Source: Bugula neritina
Taxonomy: Eukaryota; Bryozoa; Gymnolaemata; Cheilostomatida; Bugulidae
Assembly (NCBI GenBank): GCA_964035545.1
Contig: OZ037767.1
Location: 423,001-487,000, forward strand
Length of the DNA: 64,000 nucleotides
Direction: 5' to 3'
A program made the translations under genes and the position numbers. How positions within the stretch are numbered: the first letter of the stretch is position 1; each line of letters begins with the position of its first letter. The notes under the pieces are model-generated. The model made no database searches, had not been told where the DNA came from, and worked only from the letters and a program-made list of their open reading frames with translations. Of the stretch, positions 14,101 through 25,200 are shown piece after piece.

Positions 14101-17100
14101 CTTTAACACGCTCTCTATCATAGCTTCCATCATACTAGAGCGAGATCTAGCAGCTGCGGACTCGTGGTGGTCCAGTGCCAGTCCCTCAATCAGTATGAAT
14201 ATCCTGCAGAAATATTAACTCAATCTCACTGACTAATCACTCAATCTCACTGACTAATCACTCAGTCTCACTGAGTAATCACTCAGTCTCACTGAGTGAT
14301 TACTCAGTCTCACTGAGTAATAACTCAATCTCACTGAGTAATCACTCAATCTCACGATTATCGTTAGGCATCACAAATCTTCAACGCTTTTTTCTAAAAT
14401 TCAACAATTTATATAGTTGTAACATTTATTATTATTTAATCATTTATTTGAATTCTTGGTCCACCAGTACATACATATATAAACCACTTGACAGGCTTTT
14501 CTTCCTAGTAAATTGTGCATAACTAACTGTAGTAGTTAGTAGTACTAGTACTAGTAGTTAGTAGTAGTAGTAGTATTAGTACTAGTAGTAACACCTGTCT
14601 ATGAAGATAAATATGAAGTCCTGCAACTGGGCAGTCTGGGAACACAACTCCCGTTCCAACTCTGACAGGTCAGTTCTTTGCAGATGAGCCTCAGAACAAT
14701 CAGCTAGAGGAGTGAGTGCAGACAGCATGGTGATGAGTTGAAACGTAGACTGTAACAAAGAGATAGTAATATAATCAGTTGAAACGTAGACTGTTCTGTA
14801 GGCTGTAGAATGTTAGGCAGAGTGTAGTAATACTCACCACTGTCTTACTGCTATCATTAGAGTCTATGCCAGGCAGGCAGAGCTGGAGCAGAGGGATAAC
14901 CTGTAGCCTGCCCTCAGGGTACGAGTCAGTGCAGGTGACGAGGGCTCTACACACAGCTATCGTACCCAGGAGGGTAGCCTTCAGTCTGTGAGGCTCTGTT
15001 AGGTTCTCTAAGGCTTGATATAAGCTACGATATACAGTATGACAGATGAGTATACGATATACAGTATGACAGATGAGTATACGATATACAGTATGACAGA
15101 TGAGTATACATATACAGTATGACAGATGAGTAGGAATACTGAGTGAACTTATGCCTTATATTACTCAACAATCTGGCTATCATACCTGACGCTAAACTTA
15201 CTTTTCAAGGTGCAGAGGTAGAAGTTTTTCAGGACGAAGGAAGGCGAGATTAAAGAGACATGATGTCATATCCTGAGGGCCGTGTTTACTGAAGAGTCCG
15301 GTGAATATGAGGGGTTTGACCAGGTCGACAAACTGCGAGATCTGATCATCAGTTAGCCTCATTTCCCTAGGTACGTAGTTGTCCCATGTAGGTTTCTTGT
15401 ACCTAGTGAGTAGTAATATATTATTACTATATGCAGCGTATAGTAATATAATACTACTATATGCAGCAATAGTAATGTAAGACTACTATACGTTATATTA
15501 CATTCACAACACTACTATATGGTATATCATAGTGTAAGACTCACCTCTCTAGTTTCACTCTAGCAGTGAAGAGTTGACAAAGTTTGGAAATAGCCCCGTG
15601 CAGTCCCCTCTGAGACCAGCCGTGGTTGCTGGGGTGGAGGAACGGCTCGACTGTGTGCAGGAACTGGGCTATGTGAGCCATGGCGCTGTTGGTGGGCGTT
15701 ACCATGGCAACTACCCAGAGGAAGACGGACGAGAACTCGTAGGAGGGGTCAGCGTGTGACAGCTGGTACTTGGCCGGCCCAACCGGCAGCCCAAACGCTC
15801 TCAGGATACGAGCAAATATCTAGACAGACAGACAGACGTGTAACAGGAAGTGTATTGCAGTGTACACAATACGTCAGCTAGGGATACTGTAATGATACTG
15901 TAGTGATACCGTAGTTATACTGTAGTGATACTGTAGTGACACTGTAGTGACACTGTGGTGATACTGTAGTGACACTGTAGTGGTCCTGTAGTGACACTGT
16001 AGTGACACTGTAGTGACACTGTAGTGATCCTGTAGTGATACTGTAGTGATACTGTAGTGACACTGTAGTGACACTGTAGTGACACTGTAGTGATACTGTA
16101 GTGACACTGTAGTGACACTGTAGTGGTCCTGTAGTGACACTGTAGTGACACTGTAGTGGTCCTGTAGTGACACTGTAGTGACACTGTAGTGATCCTGTAG
16201 TGATACCGTAGTGATACCGTAGTGATACCGTAGTGACACTGTAGTAATACCGTAGTGATACCGTAGTGATACTGTAGTAATACCGTAGTGATACTGTAGT
16301 GACACTGTAGTGATACCGTAGTGATACCGTAGTGATACTGTAGTGACACTGTAGTGATACTGTAGTGATACTGTAGTGATACGGTAGTGATACTGTAGTG
16401 ACACTGTAGTGATACTGTAGTGATACTGTAGCTAATACTCACGTGGGGGATGTGAGGTTCCCAGTCTATCAATCCGATATTGTGTCCGGACAGTCTGGAG
16501 AACAGGCTTAGAATTTTCTGCAATATGTACATACGTGTAAGTAACAATATGATGGTATATAATACGTACATACGTGTAAGTAACAATATGATGATATATA
16601 ATACATAATACATACATACGTGTAAGTAACAATATGATGGTATATAATACATACATACGTGTAAGTAACAATATGATGGTATATAATATATAATATATAA
16701 TATGTACATACATAGTAACAATATATAATACATACATACGTGTAAGTAACAATATGGTATATAATACATACATACGTGTAAGTAACAATATGATGGTATA
16801 TAATACATACATACGTGTAAGTAACAATATGATGGTATATAATATATAATATGTACATATGTGTAAGCAACAATATAATAAAGTATAGGAACATAAACTT
16901 ACAGATTCCCAGCCAAGTCTGGACCCGTCCAGATTGACATATATTCCCATAAACTCATCAAACCACAGCCTTCAAGTATATTCAATACAATATTTAGTAT
17001 ACAGTATTATATTGTGTATCTAGCTTTACAGAGCTCTACAGAGCTCTACAGAGCTCTACAGAGCTCTACAGTTACTCTGTATATCAAAGAGCTCTACAGT

Positions 17101-18824
17101 TACTCTGTATATCACACAGAGCTCTACCGTTACTCTGTATATCAAAGAGCTCTACAGTTACTCTGTATATCACACAGAGCTTTACCGTTACTCTGTATAT
17201 CACAGAGCTCTACAGTTACTCTGTATATCACAGAGCTCTACAGTTACCCTGTATATCACAGAGCTCTACAGTTACTCTGTATATCACACAGAGCTCTACA
17301 ATTGACCTGGAATGAAGAAGACATACTTGTACATCCTGCTGTGACGCTCTAACGGGCCGGTGGTTGGCAGGAAGAGAGACATAACCTCAAACGCGTCATT
17401 CATGGAGTTGTCAAACGGACAGATATATGGTTTGAACTTGTCCAGTATCTCCTGGGTGGCTTCCACTGGGAAATACCTAACAAAACGGGAAATACCTAAT
17501 AAAACGGGAAATACCTAATAAAACGGGGAAATATAGTGTTGAAAATAGGAATTTTAAGGAAATAAAGATGTAATAGAAATGTTGAGCTGCAACTAGTAGT
17601 TTGGAGACTAATACTGTTTACTTACACTCTGCATTGCTTTATAAAATTCATCACCATATTCTCTGCATATCTAAAATATAGAGAACAGTTAGTCACCTAC
17701 TAGTGAGTAGTTACTAGTGAGTAGTTACTAGTGAATAGTTAGCAGTGAGTAGTTAGCAGTGAGTAGTTAGCAGTGAGTAGTTACTAGTGAGTAGTTACTG
17801 GTGAGTAGTTACTAGTGAGTAGCTACTAGTGAGTAGTTACTAGTGAGTAGTTACTAGTGAATAGTTAGCAGTGAGTAGTTAGCAGTGAGTAGTTACTAGT
17901 GAGTAGTTACTGGTGAGTAGTTACTAGTGAGTAGCTACTAGTAAGTAGTTACTAGTGAGTAGTTACTAGTAACTAGTTAAAAGCAAACCTCAATACGTCT
18001 TGCAACAAGTGCCTCACTGGCTGTCAGAGAGAAAGAAACATTGGATAGTCGCATTCTTTACATAATATGCACTTACGGTGGGATAAACCTACGCCCGTGA
18101 CTGTCATCTTTGTTGTTGAGGAGCTCATGCCACAAGTCATACACTGGTTTCCAGGGAAGACTCAAGTCATCAGGAGATAACAACTTCTTCTTTCTGTTGA
18201 CATACAACGCGTGTTTATATATCATATTATATATTATATAAAACGTAAATATAAGTACTAGTGTAAGTACTAGAGTAAGTACTAGGTTGAACTTACTGAA
18301 GCAGTTTGTTGAAGACTGATATAAAGATGTAAGTAACAGAACACTCTTGATCAGGAGTTACTATCAGTTGAAATAGAAGTTTCACCAAATCTATATGTTC
18401 CTGTTTTGTGAATCTCAGACTATATATCTTGATATATCTGAAACATAGACCTCAGGCTATATATCTGAAACATGACAATAAAACAAATAAAAGAGTCAAT
18501 TTTAAAAGCATAAAAGTCAATTATTTTCAAATCATCAAAGAAAGAGAGAACTGGCAAAAGGCTTTATTAATATCTAGTGAGTTACCTCTGAAGCTGTGAC
18601 GCCCAATATCTTGCACCTTGTTTGATGTCAAGCAGCAAAACTGCAGAGGAAAGACGATTCTTGATGAGCTGGAAATAGCTGTCGGCATCAGCGTTCAACT
18701 TGTCTATAGGTATCGGCAGCAGATTCAGATACCTGCTGGCTTTTTGAAAACCATCCTGCGTCTGATCTAAGTTGCTGTCACTAGCCTTCTCCTCAGTATC
18801 CATATTAACATCCTCACATTCCAT
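3705..18824 (-). CDS. PSME4: Proteasome activator complex subunit 4 (PA200/Blm10 family), complete
   Basis: HEAT-like solenoid that caps the 20S proteasome in the nucleus and cytosol, opening the gate and favouring degradation of acetylated histones and small peptides (family knowledge). 35 exons, 1862 aa (human about 1843). Exons, 5' to 3': 18586-18824, 18297-18437, 18077-18193, 17989-18016, 17626-17660, 17327-17476, 16903-16969, 16443-16517, 15545-15819, 15202-15402, 14838-15024, 14595-14749, 14053-14203, 13801-13969, 13603-13670, 13252-13467, 12693-12931, 12382-12506, 11770-11921, 11313-11453, 10808-10939, 10178-10387, 9493-9665, 9061-9190, 8439-8632, 7392-7569, 7140-7304, 6952-7056, 6444-6682, 5992-6359, 5785-5867, 5224-5349, 4764-4991, 4025-4216, 3705-3839. 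Family landmarks: [41 protein letters not shown], and the C-terminal SYYA that docks into the proteasome alpha pocket. Exon 4 (28 nt) and the weak donors of exons 4 and 30 are the least certain junctions. Exon 30 carries Thr/Pro heptads. Nearly every intron after the third holds a tandem array. Confidence 0.96.
4245..4772 (-). repeat. minisatellite copying the PSME4 exon 33 donor
   Basis: On the transcript strand each unit contains ATATTACTA/GTGAGAGAG, the last 9 nt of exon 33 plus the donor, followed by a variable ATATT run. About 12 copies. Exon 33 ends at 4764, so the authentic donor is the first copy. Confidence 0.95.
4992..5223 (-). repeat. polypyrimidine intron of PSME4 (GA/CT-rich)
   Basis: PSME4 intron 32. 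About 160 nt (5053-5213) is almost pure GA on + and so CT on the transcript. Confidence 0.9.
5355..5766. repeat. 15-bp minisatellite (ATATCATATCACAGT)
   Basis: Fills PSME4 intron 31, with ACACT/ACAGT variants. It contains no exon sequence. Confidence 0.95.
5852..5980 (-). repeat. about 38-bp tandem repeat making up PSME4 intron 30, copying the exon 31 acceptor
   Basis: The transcript-strand unit includes GTTGTAG/TGTTGTCATGGTTAC, the acceptor plus the first 15 nt of exon 31 (5785-5867). Three to four copies occupy essentially the whole 124-nt intron. Confidence 0.9.
6112..6195 (-). repeat. coding 21-bp minisatellite in PSME4 exon 30
   Basis: Four in-frame heptads ([28 protein letters not shown]) in the acidic, presumably disordered loop of PA200. 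Confidence 0.95.
6690..6945. repeat. 28-bp minisatellite
   Basis: PSME4 intron 28; unit contains TACAGTGTGACTATACAATA. About 9 copies, wholly intronic. Confidence 0.95.
7575..8430. repeat. 20-bp minisatellite (ACTAACTACRTGTATACA)
   Basis: About 43 copies filling PSME4 intron 25. ACATG/ACGTG and ACTAC/AATAC variants are mixed. Confidence 0.95.
8641..9060 (-). repeat. 20-bp minisatellite starting at the PSME4 exon 24 donor
   Basis: On the transcript strand the unit reads GTATAATATATGTAATACAG. It begins exactly at the donor GT of exon 24 (donor GT at 9060-9059) and ends in CAG, so copies look like AG/GTATAAT. The array is almost the whole intron. Confidence 0.95.
9195..9465. repeat. 10-bp minisatellite (GTAATACACT)
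   Basis: PSME4 intron 23, directly upstream (transcript sense) of the exon 24 acceptor. Confidence 0.95.
9826..10190 (-). repeat. 20-bp minisatellite copying the PSME4 exon 22 donor
   Basis: About 18 copies. The transcript-strand unit is CTTCACATTTCCT/GTGAGTA, the last 13 nt of exon 22 and its donor. The exon ends at 10178 inside the outermost copy. Confidence 0.97.
10405..10790. repeat. 27-bp minisatellite
   Basis: PSME4 intron 21; unit contains TACTATACTGTAGTATTGTA. No exon sequence. Confidence 0.95.
10940..11266. repeat. 21-bp minisatellite (TATTACACAGTATAGAGTATG)
   Basis: About 15 copies abutting the PSME4 exon 21 acceptor. The copied part stops just short of the AG. Confidence 0.95.
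11480..11752. repeat. 20-bp minisatellite (TATATTATATGTTATTACAG)
   Basis: PSME4 intron 19, about 13 copies. Confidence 0.95.
11930..12378. repeat. irregular AT-rich array (TATAGAGTATATAATA)
   Basis: PSME4 intron 18; units of 7-20 bp in irregular order. Confidence 0.9.
12540..12690. repeat. about 52-bp triplication
   Basis: Three copies of a segment containing AGTCATTCCACAGAATAGCC in PSME4 intron 17, touching the donor (GTGAGTTACTCAGG) but not the exon. Confidence 0.9.
12966..13262 (-). repeat. 40-bp minisatellite copying the PSME4 exon 16 donor
   Basis: About 7.5 copies. Each contains CCTATCAGA/GTGAGTATAAC on the transcript strand, the end of exon 16 (at 13252) plus its donor. Confidence 0.97.
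14208..14358. repeat. about 20-bp repeat (CACTGAGTAATCACTCAATC)
   Basis: Seven degenerate copies in PSME4 intron 12. Confidence 0.85.
15026..15130. repeat. about 30-bp repeat, 3.5 copies
   Basis: Unit contains TATACAGTATGACAGATGAG; PSME4 intron 10, just upstream of exon 11 in transcript sense. Confidence 0.9.
15872..16436. repeat. 11-bp minisatellite (TGATACTGTAG)
   Basis: About 50 copies with GACAC, GGTCC and CCG variants in PSME4 intron 8. Confidence 0.95.
16520..16880. repeat. about 38-bp minisatellite
   Basis: PSME4 intron 7; unit contains CATACGTGTAAGTAACAATA. Variable AT inserts between copies. Confidence 0.95.
17025..17310. repeat. about 30-bp minisatellite
   Basis: PSME4 intron 6; unit contains GAGCTCTACAGTTACTCTGT. 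Palindromic GAGCTC in each copy. Confidence 0.95.
17466..17530 (-). repeat. 19-bp triplication of the PSME4 exon 6 acceptor
   Basis: Three copies of GTTTTATTAG/GTATTTCCC on the transcript strand. The exon starts at 17476 in the innermost copy, so 9 exon nt are copied. Confidence 0.95.
17695..17978. repeat. 14-bp minisatellite (GTGAGTAGTTACTA)
   Basis: About 20 copies in PSME4 intron 4. Confidence 0.95.
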
Positions 18825-19681
18825 ACTTCAATGAGTTCTTTGGACACGGGAGTAAAATCTATCTACCTATAACCATAAGTATTCATATACTCATTATTTT
18901 TCTAGCAAAATCTCCCTTAAGAAATATTCAAATAACTTTGAGCATTTTGAAGATTGAAAGTTTTTAATTTGAAAAACTGAAACTAATAAATACCAATGAA
19001 CATAAAACCTAAACTTCGCATAAACTGTGGATTAGTAAATTTTAAACTAGGGTAAGGTCTTAGTTAACAAGTAAGCGTGAAACTTATAAACTTAAAGTTA
19101 TACTTATTGTTAAACTAAGAGTAGCTGGCGCTACTCAGCAATAGTTTGAGTTAGTTACTGCTAGTGCTAGTAGTAGTACTATAAGTATAAACATTAGACT
19201 TAGCAATACTACTACTACTAGACACTAGTTATAGTATAACTTATACTATTACATTTAGTTTTACTATTACTATTAGTATTAGTATTACTATTACTAATAC
19301 TCTTAGACTTTGTCTCAATTCTCAGACTGAGACTTACTCCTAAGAGTAAGTCCTATCAGCTATCCAGCTCAGTAAAAACTGAAATATTAATTGAAATAAA
19401 ATGCATAAAATGTATGCTCAAAAACGTTACATCATTGTTTAAGCATATTGCATAGTCACAAGGTAAAGATTAGCATGGGAGTTATATTGTGTTCTTTTTT
19501 TCAAAATTGCTGATGCACAGCTTTGCTGAATTATAGTTAAAGAATTAGATAACCTTAACCTTTACTTTAACTATGTATGCAGTTTTTCCTAATATTTCCG
19601 GTGAATTTGCAAGCCTCTATGCTATTAGTCAAGTCAGGCTATACCCAGCGAAGCGTTTTAATTGGTCAGAGGTTTCCAAGT
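18825..19681. promoter_or_regulatory. probable bidirectional promoter, PSME4 (-) / acylphosphatase (+)
   Basis: 857 bp separate the two divergent start codons. There is no minisatellite. The segment contains low-complexity TAG/TAC trinucleotide tracts (19130-19330) and short TTAAACTT-type runs. An ATTGGTCA (reverse CCAAT-like) lies at about 19660, close to the acylphosphatase ATG. The promoter call is inferred from gene orientation. Confidence 0.4.
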
Positions 19682-21520
19682 ATGGCCACCAATGTACACA
19701 GTTTTGATTTTGAAGTTCATGGCAAAGTTCAAGGTACAACTAATGCTTTGTTCACTGGTTCAATTAAACTTGACAGCATTTATTTTTGTAAAATAAGTTG
19801 TAAGACAAAATGTGGCATTTATTATTTAAGTTTTATCAATGTGTTGTTTTGCCAAACGTGGTACTTGAAAAACATGTTTCTTTTTTCAGTGATTTCCTTT
19901 TAGTTTTAATTTTATAATAATAATAATTATTATAATATTGATAATAATAATAAAAGTATCAATGTGAATATAAGTATTGATGTGATTACGATGTACTTTG
20001 GTTTTTATATTAGTAATATATTTATTGATTGCATCAGAACTTCAATTAAAAATAATAGCAATAAATATAATTTTTTTTAAAATTATAAATATTTTTATAA
20101 TATTAATATTAATAGAGTTGGACTTGGGCATGAATGTGAATGTAAGCCTAATATTGTAAATGTAATACCAAGAGTAGTATAATAATATCAATATAAATAT
20201 GAATACTCACATCATCAAACATTGAGTTTAACATATTGCCTATTGGCTATTACTATTACTAATAGTATTTCTAGAACATTGAATTTAATTTCTAGTGTAA
20301 ATAAAATCTTTTGCCATAGTGGTTGTCCCATAGTCTATCAAAAAATGTAAATATGAGGTTGAGTAAGCGTGAGAATAAGACTGGGTGTTAGGATCTGACT
20401 TACTCAGCAATTCAGGATTAAAATAAAGTTAAAAGGAATTTCAATTGATCAAAATAATACTCACAACAAACATAATATTTCTAATTTTTGCTTTTAAAAT
20501 TAGTAAGGATAGCTATAGAAGTGTCGAAAATTCAAATATTAATATTAGCATATATGCCAATATAATTTTGTGAATATCTATATATAACATTCAATTATAA
20601 TAATGACAACAGTACTTCATGATTATGGTATTGTTCAATTTTAGTTACTCGTTAAGTTTGTCTTTGATTTAGGGTTTTGTATAACAATTTTTTTATTAAT
20701 AATCATATTTTGCTTATATGTCATAATTTAATGTAACCGCGCCCATTTAGCTTTTCATGCCAAGTTATTTTAGTATTAATATTTTAATATTTTAGGTGTG
20801 TTCTTTCGCAGGGTAAGTAAATTAATAAATTATCACTGTAATTTTTCAACTTTAAAATAAGTGTGTTTACTTTTAACAGCTTTAATTAGATATGAATTTT
20901 TCTACCCTTTCTGTGTCTGTTTTGTTACTCAATGTTTTTCCCAGAAGTTTGATTTTAATGTTCATATAATACTCAGCATGTGCTGTGTATGTAGTTGCTA
21001 TGTTGGTAGGATACTACACTGTGTATGTAGTTGCTATGTTGGTAGGATACTACAGTGTGTATGTAGTTGCTATGTTGGTAGGATACTACAGTGTGTATGT
21101 AGTTGCTATGTTGGTAGGATACTACACTGTGTATGTAGTTGCTATGTTGGTAGGATACTACTGTGTGTATGTAGTTGCTATGTTGGTAGGATACTAAAAG
21201 GGAGGCGGACAGACTCCATCTTCATGGATGGGTAATGAACACAGAGAAGGGAACAGTAGTTGGTACAGCCCAGGGTTCAACTAGCTCTCTCCGGCAATTG
21301 TAAGTAACTCTGCCTTCTATTAATATCTAGTTATTAATTTGTCAATTGATTTTTAGCTTTATCTAAGAGTTGTGATGTGAGCTGTAACATTTCTTATCAC
21401 AACAGGAAACAGTGGTTGTCTAAAGTAGGAAGTAAGAAATCACGGATATCAAAATGTGACATTGCTAATGAAAGAAGTCTGTCTCAGCTGGAATTTTCAG
21501 AGTTTACAATTAAAAGATGA
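19682..21520 (+). CDS. Acylphosphatase, complete
   Basis: Small cytosolic enzyme that hydrolyses acyl phosphates such as 1,3-bisphosphoglycerate. 97 aa, the usual family size. Exons 19682-19733, 20796-20812 (a 17-nt micro-exon), 21190-21299 and 21406-21520; phases 1,0,2 all close. The family signature is plain: FDFEVHGKVQGVFFRR spans the phosphate-binding loop with the catalytic Arg just after VFF; HGWVMNTEKGTVVG carries the catalytic Asn. The start at 19682 puts the mature N-terminus where the family has it. An in-frame upstream ATG at 19577 would add 35 residues and is probably leader. It lies head-to-head with PSME4 and tail-to-tail with CFAP61. The array at 20975-21197 copies the exon 3 acceptor. 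ACYP1 versus ACYP2 type cannot be decided. Confidence 0.93.
19734..20795 (+). other. acylphosphatase intron 1, unique AT-rich
   Basis: No array and no coding signal; only TAA/ATT low-complexity runs (19905-20120). Confidence 0.7.
20975..21197 (+). repeat. 36-bp minisatellite copying the acylphosphatase exon 3 acceptor
   Basis: Six copies, each containing CTATGTTGGTAG/GATACTA, the acceptor plus the first 7 nt of exon 3 (starts 21190). The innermost copy is the real site. Confidence 0.95.
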
Positions 21521-22080
21521 TGTAACTTATGAGCTTTGAGTAGGCGATTTACTAGCATCATACATAGACATACATCACCTAGCAGCTGAGTATGTCACCT
21601 AGCAGCTGAGTATGTCACCTAGCAACTGACTATGTCACCTAGCAACTGACTAGATCGCCTAGCAACTGACTAGATTACCTGGCAACTTGCTATGTTATCT
21701 GGCTACTGAATGTATAGTTAAAAAGTGTTGTTATAACTCATTCTTTATTTTTCATTATTGTAAATATGTTTGGTTTTGTATAAATATATTTGATTTATTC
21801 AAAATTTAATGAAACAAATTGATTTTGTGTGTGTTTTTTTTCTTTAAAATGATACAATATGGAGTCAAAATATTTTACAACTAAAGTATTTTGTTGTAAA
21901 CTTATTTGTATATCAGAACGTGAACGGATATATGCACTGGTAAAACACTTCAATGGAATCTAGAGTTAAAATATATAATATACATTCAGTTTATGACAAT
22001 GTTGTAAATAATAATATACTATGTCAAACTTGACCCATAGGCAGGTGGTATCACTGATGTTAGATTAGATGCACTTATAC
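21521..22080. other. convergent 3' region, acylphosphatase / CFAP61
   Basis: Holds a degenerate 20-bp repeat (CACCTAGCAACTGACTATGT) at about 21578-21712. AATAAA on the - strand at 21799-21794 is a candidate CFAP61 poly(A) signal, about 435 nt past its stop. I saw no AATAAA for the + gene. Confidence 0.5.
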
Positions 22081-22290
22081 CATGCCAGGTTTGGTATACA
22101 TTGGCAAGTGGTTGTAGTTGTAACCACTTATACCATGCCAGGTTTGGCATACATTGGCAAGTGGTTGTAGTTGTAACCACTTATACCATGCCAGGTTTGG
22201 CATACATTGGCAAGTGGTTGTAGTTGTAACCACTTATACCATGCCAGGTTTGGCATACATTGGCAAGTGGTTGTAGTTGTAACTAATAAA
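22081..22290 (-). repeat. 53-bp minisatellite copying the CFAP61 C-terminal codons and stop
   Basis: Four copies. The first (22234-22289) is the real end of the protein, [11 protein letters not shown] then TAA. Three further near-identical copies lie in the 3' UTR. Confidence 0.95.
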
Positions 22291-25200
22291 GCTGAGTAGT
22301 CTTGTTTCCACAGCTCGTTTAACCGACGAATCAGCATAGATCTCATGGAGGTTCTTTCTATCGCCGTCACTCAATTGAAGGTCCTCGTTGATGAGTTCTC
22401 TCACTTTATCTTCCAGAGCTCTCACATCTGGTGCCTGTAAAGGTAATAATGTGTGTCACATGCTGGGCTGTTCATTCAGAGTGAACTTATCTGTAAACTA
22501 GTGAAACGACCTGCTGACTCACCGGTTTGTTGACCAGCAGCTCTCTCACCTCGTCTCTGAAATCTGAGAACCTGTCGTGGTAGATGGCCAACGACCAAGC
22601 TTCTCTGAAGTAGCTGTAACAGTAATTATATCTGATGTGACAACATAAAGCAAGGCGAAGCTGGGATGTAATTCTAAGAGTTATCTTCTTTTATTAAACA
22701 TTAAAATGATTTTCTATCTAACCTATAAAAGTCTTTGATGAGTCCTTCCTTGTATCTTTGCATGAGGTTATTAAGGAACCGTTGGTGTATGCCATACAGA
22801 CAGAGCAGATTTGACACCTCTACTTCCTGTTACAGAAACACCAAAGATGAGTTGAGACACTATTATACTTACTCCATAAAGCTAGATTATACTGAATGGC
22901 GCAGCACTAATTTCAGTATTAGATATAGTGACTGGCTCAGCCCTATTATAGTGACTCTGACCTTTTTAGAGAGGCAGGTGATTGTCTCCACTGTGTTGTA
23001 GACGTTGAAGTGTAATCTGAAGAAGCTTTCCACGTAGGGGCCTTCTGCAGATTTCCCCACAGGCTCTCCAGTTGACAAGACGGAGCCGTAGTCCGGGTTC
23101 ATCATGTGGATGGCCAGCGGGACGTCTAAGGACGGTTTACCAACTTGGAGGTAGTGGAGATCCCCTGAATGCATGCATATAAATTTAACTGAGAGTAATC
23201 CCCCTTGTACTGACGCAGGATATTCATATCTGGAGGTAATTCCCCTTGTACTAAAGCATATAATTAATTCATACCAGGGAGTAATCCCCCTTGTACTTTG
23301 GGAGACTGATAGAGTGGTATAAGTTTGAGTGGATCTTCATTCACCGCAGATATTGGCTCCAGAGTTGGATCAAACAGGGTCAGCATCACTGATGCAAGCT
23401 GCAATAAGTTAACACATTTTACAAGTCTTTAAACAGAACCAATATTCCTCTTCTGTATTCTGCTGTTAGATTAACTTGTGCAGTTAGAGTTGTGCTGGAC
23501 TGACTGGCCACTTACTTCTATGCCGATCTCTTTGCTGTTGAAGTTCTTATGAGTCCAAGGCTCAGCGTGATATCTCCTTTGGTATTTAGTAACGGGACCA
23601 GCTGACCTGATGGAGATGTCATTGGTGTGGAAGGTAGAGTCTATGACCAGCTTCCCATCAAATACCAGACAAGCATCGTTGACAGCCTTGAAGGCGTTCA
23701 AGTCAACTCTCTTTGTGGTGTAGCTGAACAAGGCCTGCACGTCCAGACATAACACATCAACTAACAATGGTTAGTATTGATTGGCTAACTTTTAGGAGCA
23801 AGGTGTATAGAAAGACAAACATTCTTTATTTCATTTTAACGTTGATTTCTCTTATTGGAGTTATATTTTTATCATCTGACCAACACAAAACAAGCGAAGA
23901 GCAAAGTTAAACTAAAATGATATAAAATATATCCAAATGCTGCAACTAATACTGCAAGTACACAGTTGAATAACTCACAGAACAAGGTGAAGAGAAGGTG
24001 CCCTCTGGTGTGAGGAAAGTGACATCGGTGATGTTATTATTGTCATCAAGCTGCCAGTCAGCCAGTACGGCTCCATCTTGGATAGTTATACCATGTTCCT
24101 CTGTCAAGGCAGCTGTGACAGCAGCTTCAACCACCGGGTTGTTGAAACAAGAAGGCTGCCAGATAATACGTTAGAGGATTAGGCAATGCAGGTCATCAAA
24201 TTGACAACAAAATACAGAGAAACAGCGTGTATTATGCTGAGTGGGTGAGTGAGTGAGTGAGTGAGTGAGTCGGTGAGTGAGTGAGTGAGTGAGTGAGTGA
24301 GTGAATGAGTGAATGAGTGAGTGAGGTATAAGTTTCTATCACCAGCTAATGGAGCAGCAGCTAATGGAGCAGCTGCATAGTTTGAGTAGCTGAGTACTCA
24401 CCCCTTGTTCTGGTAGTCTCACCAATACTATACTCGAAGGTGGAACTCCAACTTGTATGAGAGCCTGGATGGTAGTATAGGCTCTGAGACAATCTCCGTG
24501 GACTATTACTTTACCTACGACCACATGTAACGTATTAGTCAGTTTTACCTGCGGTTGCTAGAGTAACCCAAGCTATGTCATCAGCTCACATTGCAGTGAA
24601 GCTGAAACTGCACTCAACAGTACCTTATAGTAACATATACATTATATAGTAACATATATATATTATAGCAACATATATATATTATAGCAACATATATATA
24701 TTATAGCAACATATATATATTATAGCAACATATATATATTTTAGCAACATATATATATACAATATTTACTTACCTGAAATTTGATTGGTCACATTCATTT
24801 CCACCCAGAAGAGACTGACTGCTGCGTCATACTCGTCATTTACCACAAACAGATTCTCCGGGGGATCTCCCACAAACCACCTGCAAGTACAACAGGCGAA
24901 TAACTGGTGGGTTTACATAAGCACTAACCAATCAGAGGAAACGTATCATTGCTATAGCTAACCACACCCATATATCAGATGTATTAGTGAATAGTCATAT
25001 GAAGACTACATTATTCATCTGCACCTGACTAACCAGGAGCTAACACACATGAAGCTGACCAATTAACATACTGTAGGAAGTAACCTACCTATCAGGAGAA
25101 GCTGGTGGTAAGATGACTGTAGAGTTTTCCTCCAGTCCGGTGGGCATAGGATACTGATGCTGTTCACCAGTTGCTATCACCAGGTGGTCGTAGGATACGA

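Noticed and set aside
19577-19681. N-terminal extension of acylphosphatase from an upstream in-frame ATG
   Set aside because: The family starts near the ATG at 19682; the 35 extra residues show no clear targeting signal, so this is kept only as a possibility.
24237-24327. (GTGA)n as decoy donors for CFAP61
   Set aside because: The GTGAGT strings are on the + strand; the CFAP61 transcript reads the complement.
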